Assembly (NCBI GenBank): GCA_035399665.1
Contig: DAOPJM010000035.1
Location: forward strand, 1 to 19,012
Direction of reading: 5' to 3'
Length of the DNA stretch: 19,012 nt
From: DAOPJM01 sp035399665
GTDB lineage: Bacteria > Bacillota > Clostridia > Christensenellales > CAG-138
Part shown: positions 15,494 through 19,012 of the stretch, in pieces
Position numbering within the stretch: position 1 is the stretch's first letter
How the letters are laid out: each line of letters begins with the position of its first letter
Made by a program: the position numbers and the translations under genes
The notes under the pieces: generated by a model
The model's input: only the letters and a program-made list of their open reading frames with translations
Told to the model about the DNA's origin: nothing
Databases searched by the model: none

Positions 15494-15553
15494 GGAGACC
15501 ATACCCGCGGGAGTCTGAACCCCGTTGGGGCCAACATAACTTATAAAGGACAG
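15494..15553. other. Structured spacer after prfB
   Basis: Contains the palindrome CCCGCGGG (15504-15511) and a small hairpin CCCC-GTT-GGGG (15520-15530) ahead of the terminator. No open frame is convincing and no known RNA family is recognised; it is most likely the 3' untranslated region of prfB. Confidence 0.4.
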
Positions 15554-15586
15554 GCGGGAGCTTGCACCCCAAGCCCCCGCTTTTTT
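15554..15586 (+). terminator. Terminator of secA-prfB
   Basis: GCGGGAGCTTG (15554-15564) pairs with CAAGCCCCCGC (15570-15580) with one mismatch and a 5-nt loop, followed by six T (15581-15586). Confidence 0.9.
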
Positions 15587-15617
15587 GTCGCCGCCCGTCA
15601 AGAAAATATACAGACTA

Positions 15618-15645
15618 TTGAAATGTGTGGTTTCTGTGGTATAAT
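15618..15645 (+). promoter_or_regulatory. Promoter of the surface-polymer operon
   Basis: TTGAAA (15618-15623) and TATAAT (15640-15645) are spaced 16 bp apart, and the -10 is extended by TGG (15637-15639). Start would be near 15652, leaving a leader of about 39 nt. Confidence 0.85.
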
Positions 15646-15690
15646 GGGAAAACACGAAATTATGCAGGGACGGCAAAGGCAGGGGATACG

Positions 15691-16668
15691 ATGACGGTTA
15701 AGAAAAGAATCAAAAGTGTAATGCAGTCGAGCGCGCCGGGAAGATTACTGTTTTTGAAGCTGCGCGTTCCAAGAGAACATGCCAGTATGCGACGCTATAA
15801 AGACGATTACGACTGTATTTCGGCCATTTACCGCGAACGCTTCGGCAGAGAGATTGACCTTGTAAACCCCAAGAGCTATACAGAGAAGCTTCAGTGGTTC
15901 AAGCTGTTCTATCATGACCCTGACATGGTGGTTTGCGCGGACAAGTACGCCGTAAGGGAGTACCTTACAGAGCGCGGCTATGCATATTTGCTCAACGGGT
16001 TAATCGGAGTGTATGACAATGCGAACGATATAGATTTTGACGCCTTGCCGAACAGGTTCGCAGCCAAGGCAAACCATGGCAGCGGGTGGAACTTGATATG
16101 TACTGACAAGTCTAAGCTTAACATCTTCTTCGAACGCCGCATAATGAACCAGTGGCTCAAGCTTGACCTTGCGGCTTTCGGTCGTGAATGGTATTATTCC
16201 GACATCAAACGCAAGATTGTTATAGAGGAATTCATCGATGCAAAGCCATTGAATGACTACAAGTTCATGTGTTTCAACGGAGAGCCTAAATTCATGCAGA
16301 TTAACCATGATTATGAGGGGAAGCATTACGTTGACTTTCTGGATATGGATTGGAAGCGAACCGGTTTTACTTACAGAGGCTACACACCTTCAAGCGCGCC
16401 GATTGACGTTCCCTCTTGCTTTAGTGAGATGGTGACATTAGCTAAGGAGCTTTCAAAGCCTTTTCCTTTTGTAAGGGTGGACTTCTATGATGTTGACGGT
16501 AAGGTTGTATTTGGAGAATTGACCTTCTTCCCCGGAGGAGGGCTGTTGCCGATAGTACCAAACGGACGCACATATGACGAGAGCTTAGGCGACTTGCTCA
16601 CCCTGCCCGAACCCAACTACAATTTGGAGCTGTACGAAAAGCTAAAATCGGGGGGCAAGCATGAGTGA
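15691..16668 (+). CDS. TupA-like ATP-grasp protein
   Basis: 325 residues. It resembles the TupA-like ATP-grasp family, named for a Bacillus gene needed to make teichuronopeptide, a wall polymer of glucuronate and polyglutamate. Such enzymes would activate a carboxyl with ATP and join it to an amine. Visible family stretches: NPKSYTEKLQWFKL (59-72), DKYAVREYL (84-92), KANHGSGWNLIC (126-137), IEEFIDAKPLNDYKFMCFNG (178-197), RVDFYDVDGK (262-271) and GELTFFPGGG (275-284); the last two are probably the nucleotide- and metal-binding part. No signal peptide or membrane helix is seen, so it should act in the cytoplasm. The ATG at 15691 has AGGGGA 4 nt upstream. The next gene overlaps its end by 8 bp. 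The actual substrate is unknown. Confidence 0.85.
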   Translation: MTVKKRIKSVMQSSAPGRLLFLKLRVPREHASMRRYKDDYDCISAIYRERFGREIDLVNPKSYTEKLQWFKLFYHDPDMVVCADKYAVREYLTERGYAYLLNGLIGVYDNANDIDFDALPNRFAAKANHGSGWNLICTDKSKLNIFFERRIMNQWLKLDLAAFGREWYYSDIKRKIVIEEFIDAKPLNDYKFMCFNGEPKFMQINHDYEGKHYVDFLDMDWKRTGFTYRGYTPSSAPIDVPSCFSEMVTLAKELSKPFPFVRVDFYDVDGKVVFGELTFFPGGGLLPIVPNGRTYDESLGDLLTLPEPNYNLELYEKLKSGGKHE

Positions 16669-17785
16669 GCGGACGGAAATAACCATACTTGGGGATGTTT
16701 GCCCCGCTTGGGCGTGGCGTGAACGTTTCATTGAGAGCGACATACAGGGTTTGCTTGGAGATGTTCTTCCCGCCCTTCAAGAGAGCGACCTTGTCCTATG
16801 CAACCTTGAATGCCCCGTTACCGAGTACATAAAGCCCGCTGTCAAGACAGGCCCCAACCTCTCATGCAAGCGAAGTGATTTGGAGCTGCTCATGAAAGCG
16901 GGCGTTAACGCTGTGTCGCTTGCCAACAACCATATAAGGGACTTTGGAGACGAAGGCTGCCTTGATACCATAACCCTTTGTGACGAGCTAAAGCTGCCGC
17001 ATTTCGGTGCGGGCGCAAACGAGCATGACGCCGCAAGACCGTTTTTCTTTGAGAAGAACGGAGTTCGCATCGGCTTTTTGAGCTTTGCGGAGAAGGAATT
17101 CAACTGCGTTGGGGAAAGCTGCGCGGGTGCAAGGCTGTTTTCACCGTATGACAGCTTTGACGCGATTCGCAATGCGAAGGAAAATTGCCGTTTTCTTGTG
17201 GTACTGTATCACGGCGGCATTGAGAACTATGAATACCCTTCCGAGGAACTTAGGCGGCGCTGCCGTAAGATGGCGGAGAGCGGCGCGGATTTGGTGCTGT
17301 GCCAGCACAGCCATTGCGTGGGCAGCATGGAGCGCTGTAAAAACGGTAAAATCCTTTACGGGCAGGGCAATTTCCTGTTCGGACACAGCGACACAAGCAC
17401 GATGTGGAACTACGGGCTTATGGTAAAGCTTTCAATAGGCAAGGACGTTGAGTTAAAGCTAATCGGCGTTGAAGCTAAAAAGGAGGGGTTGCAGCTTTCA
17501 AACGAGGACGTTGTTCGAGGGCTTGAGCAGAGGAGCGAGCGGCTTGAGGATGAAGCCTTTTTGAAGTCAGAGTGGCTGAAGTTTTGCAGGCATAAAAGGG
17601 ATGAATATCTTCCATCCATATATGGCATGGGGCGCGTATTGAACAAGCTGAACCGCATGACGCACGGAGCTGTGGTCAAGCTGTTGATAGGGCGGCGGCA
17701 GGAGATGCTTGCGATGAACCTTGTCCGCTGTGACGCACATCGCGAGGTTCTGACAACGATATTTGAGGATTCGCAGGAGAGATGA
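16661..17785 (+). CDS. CapA/PgsA-like metallophosphoesterase-fold protein
   Basis: 374 residues with the motifs of the poly-gamma-glutamate capsule CapA/PgsA family (PGA_cap), which has a calcineurin-like fold: GDV (11-13), NLECP (48-52), SLANNH (86-91), HGG (184-186), CQHSHCVG (214-221) and YGQGNF (233-238). Candidate metal ligands D12, N90, H91, H184, H216 and H218 are retained. The domain begins at residue 7 with no signal peptide or membrane anchor, whereas classical PgsA/CapA proteins are anchored outside the membrane. A helical C-terminal part (about 280-374) follows and matches nothing I recognise. The start overlaps the ATP-grasp gene by 8 bp, and the stop overlaps the next start (ATGA). 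Probably works with the ATP-grasp protein on a peptide-bearing surface polymer. Confidence 0.9.
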   Translation: MSERTEITILGDVCPAWAWRERFIESDIQGLLGDVLPALQESDLVLCNLECPVTEYIKPAVKTGPNLSCKRSDLELLMKAGVNAVSLANNHIRDFGDEGCLDTITLCDELKLPHFGAGANEHDAARPFFFEKNGVRIGFLSFAEKEFNCVGESCAGARLFSPYDSFDAIRNAKENCRFLVVLYHGGIENYEYPSEELRRRCRKMAESGADLVLCQHSHCVGSMERCKNGKILYGQGNFLFGHSDTSTMWNYGLMVKLSIGKDVELKLIGVEAKKEGLQLSNEDVVRGLEQRSERLEDEAFLKSEWLKFCRHKRDEYLPSIYGMGRVLNKLNRMTHGAVVKLLIGRRQEMLAMNLVRCDAHREVLTTIFEDSQER

Positions 17786-18753
17786 AGTACAATTACGTCA
17801 TATACAGCGCTGAAGGCGATTACATACGCGCAATGCTGCAAGACCTTGACGGCAAGAACTTCGTCGAAGTATGCGATGACGCCTTTTTGAGCGGCGGAAG
17901 GCTATGCCACCTGCTGTTCAAACTGCATTTTTCAGCTAAAATCAACAGTCGAATAAGACTGCCGTTGAAAAGGCTGTGGTTCAAGAGAATGACAAAGCAC
18001 GGCTTTGACAATGATAAGCCGATTTGCAGGGTGTCCTTGGGCGGTAAATATCTCAGCGAGTACAAGGAATTTACCGACTGGCTTAAAAGGACATACCCGA
18101 ATGACAAGAGCGCAATAGTGTATCTTGATCAGATAACAAAGAAAAGGATTTCGGATTTCGACGCCGTAAAACGGAGCTGTGACCTTGTCTTTAGCTACGA
18201 CCCTATTGAAGCAAAGGAATACGACGTGGAGTTTTTACCCTACTTCTTTGGTAAAAGCGGACTGTTGGAGTTTAGGGGCGAGCCTGAGAACGATGTGTAT
18301 TTTGTGGGCTATGCCAAGAACCGCCTGCCTGAGATTCTGGCCGCGTATAGAGCGCTGACGGAACGTCAGCTTCGCTGCGACTTTCGAATTGTGGGCGTGA
18401 ACGAGTGTGACAGGGTGTATGTGGAGGGTATAAAGTACTCGGGGCAGATACCCTATGAGCAGGCCACGCGGGAGATGCTGAACGCAAAGTGTATATTGGA
18501 CGTCACACAAAAGGGCGCGGCGGGGCCGTCGCTTCGGGTTGCGGAGTCAATACTGTACCACAGGAAGCTTTTGAGCGACAACGCGGCGCTTTTGGATTCA
18601 TATATGTATAACCCTGAGCATATGCTCGTTTTCTCATCGGTGGGCGACGCGGAGGCCGAGTTCGTCAAAGCGCCCCTCTCAAACGAGGTCTACCGTGACA
18701 GCGATATAATGAGCAGCGTTGAGCTTTTGGAGTTTATAGACAACAAGCTGTAA
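17782..18753 (+). CDS. Putative GT-B-like glycosyltransferase of surface polysaccharide
   Basis: 323 residues. It resembles a group of proteins common in exopolysaccharide and lipopolysaccharide clusters and usually annotated as glycosyltransferases. The second half looks like the C-terminal half of a GT-B fold: VYFVGYAKNRLPEIL (172-186), FRIVG (201-205), then CILDVTQKGAAGPSLRVAES (237-256), RKLLSDN (261-267) and YNPEHMLVF (276-284). The stretch ending in RVAES corresponds to the donor-sugar region where GT-B enzymes carry a glutamate (E255 here). The N-terminal half is divergent. The ATG overlaps the previous stop (ATGA); AGGAG at 17775-17779 lies only 2 nt away, so reinitiation is likely. 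Last gene of the operon; terminator at 18786-18816. The sugar used is unknown. Confidence 0.7.
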   Translation: MKYNYVIYSAEGDYIRAMLQDLDGKNFVEVCDDAFLSGGRLCHLLFKLHFSAKINSRIRLPLKRLWFKRMTKHGFDNDKPICRVSLGGKYLSEYKEFTDWLKRTYPNDKSAIVYLDQITKKRISDFDAVKRSCDLVFSYDPIEAKEYDVEFLPYFFGKSGLLEFRGEPENDVYFVGYAKNRLPEILAAYRALTERQLRCDFRIVGVNECDRVYVEGIKYSGQIPYEQATREMLNAKCILDVTQKGAAGPSLRVAESILYHRKLLSDNAALLDSYMYNPEHMLVFSSVGDAEAEFVKAPLSNEVYRDSDIMSSVELLEFIDNKL

Positions 18754-18785
18754 GACAGCTGTACCAATTACTCAATCGCATCTTC

Positions 18786-18816
18786 GGCAGGGCAAGACGC
18801 TTGCACCTGCCCTTTT
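18786..18816 (+). terminator. Terminator of the surface-polymer operon
   Basis: GGCAGG-GCAAG (18786-18796) pairs with CTTGC-CCTGCC (18800-18804 and 18106+700=18806-18811) with one bulged A at 18805 and a 3-nt loop, then CTTTT. Confidence 0.85.
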
Positions 18817-18847
18817 GCTTTGGCAAGACAAGACCGCTACATCCCTA

Positions 18848-18920
18848 TCCCACGGGGGAGCGCCCCCTCGACCGCAAGCTTGTTTCAAGATCCTTCGTCG
18901 CGCCGCTCCTCAGGATGACA
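18848..18920. repeat. Nested-palindrome element, copy 3 (right half only)
   Basis: Carries the inner GAGCGCCCC arm (18858-18866), CAAGATCCTTCG (18886-18897) and the terminal CTCAGGATGACA (18909-18920), in the same orientation as copies 1 and 2. The bases between the last two differ from the other copies. No left half is seen upstream. Confidence 0.75.
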
Positions 18921-18976
18921 GAGAAGGTTTGATGGCTGAACATTCGACTTATGACGTGATAGCTTCGCCAACACCG

Positions 18977-19012
18977 CCCCGTGTCATCCTGCCACCCCGT
19001 GTCATCCTGAGC
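18977..19012. repeat. Tandem left-end repeat of the palindromic element, cut by the window edge
   Basis: CCCCGTGTCATCCTG occurs twice (18977-18991 and 18995-19009) with an 18-bp period. The second copy runs on into TGTCATCCTGAGC, the left terminus of the element, and is truncated at 19012. Confidence 0.7.

Noticed and set aside
15504..15523. tRNA or tmRNA 3' end on the minus strand (GGGGTTCAGACTCCC)
   Set aside because: The loop does not fit a standard T-loop, and no acceptor, D or anticodon arms are found nearby.
18977..19012. CRISPR array
   Set aside because: Only two short repeats with a 3-4 nt spacer are present; they are the ends of the dispersed palindromic element, and no cas genes are in the window.

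Overview
The window looks like part of a draft genome or metagenome-assembled genome of an uncultured, anaerobe-like Firmicute, most likely class Clostridia. Support for this: a secA-prfB gene pair as in Bacillus, a YtvI-like AI-2E permease, an NhaC-type antiporter, strong AGGAGG-type ribosome binding sites, and sigma-A-like promoters with TGnTATAAT or TTGACA-17-TATTAT layouts. The 100-base run of N (6971-7070) is a scaffold gap. Genus cannot be assigned from the sequence.

Layout. 1-218: a dispersed palindromic repeat, then the terminator of nhaC. 219-1874 (-): an NhaC-family Na+/H+ antiporter, with a good promoter and a palindrome at its transcription start. 2115-6871 (+): a likely operon glnS - gltX - ychF - small membrane protein, with promoter 2047-2075 and terminator 6937-6966. 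6872-7320: intergenic, holding the terminator, the N gap and one complete copy of the palindromic repeat. 7321-10181 (-): an OmpR-type response regulator, a sensor histidine kinase and an overlapping gene for an unrecognised membrane-anchored protein. 10333-11520 (-): an AI-2E/YtvI-like permease that may have a leaderless mRNA. 11643-15493 (+): secA and prfB. 15691-18753 (+): a tightly packed three-gene operon (TupA-like ATP-grasp, CapA-like phosphoesterase, glycosyltransferase-like protein) with its own extended -10 promoter and a terminator. 18754-19012: terminator and further copies of the palindromic repeat.

How the parts fit. The conserved core is translation and export: charging of tRNA-Gln and tRNA-Glu, the ribosome-associated ATPase YchF, the SecA motor and release factor 2. 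Accessory content lies in three places: the two-component system with its extra membrane protein, the surface-polymer operon at the right, and a MITE/REP-like family of nested palindromes at the 3' ends of three transcription units.

The best candidate for an undescribed system is the TupA-CapA-glycosyltransferase operon. By family precedent it may build a cell-surface polymer that carries amino acids. The 151-bp nested-palindrome element is the most striking non-coding structure. Every gene function given here rests on recognised motifs and was not confirmed by a database search.
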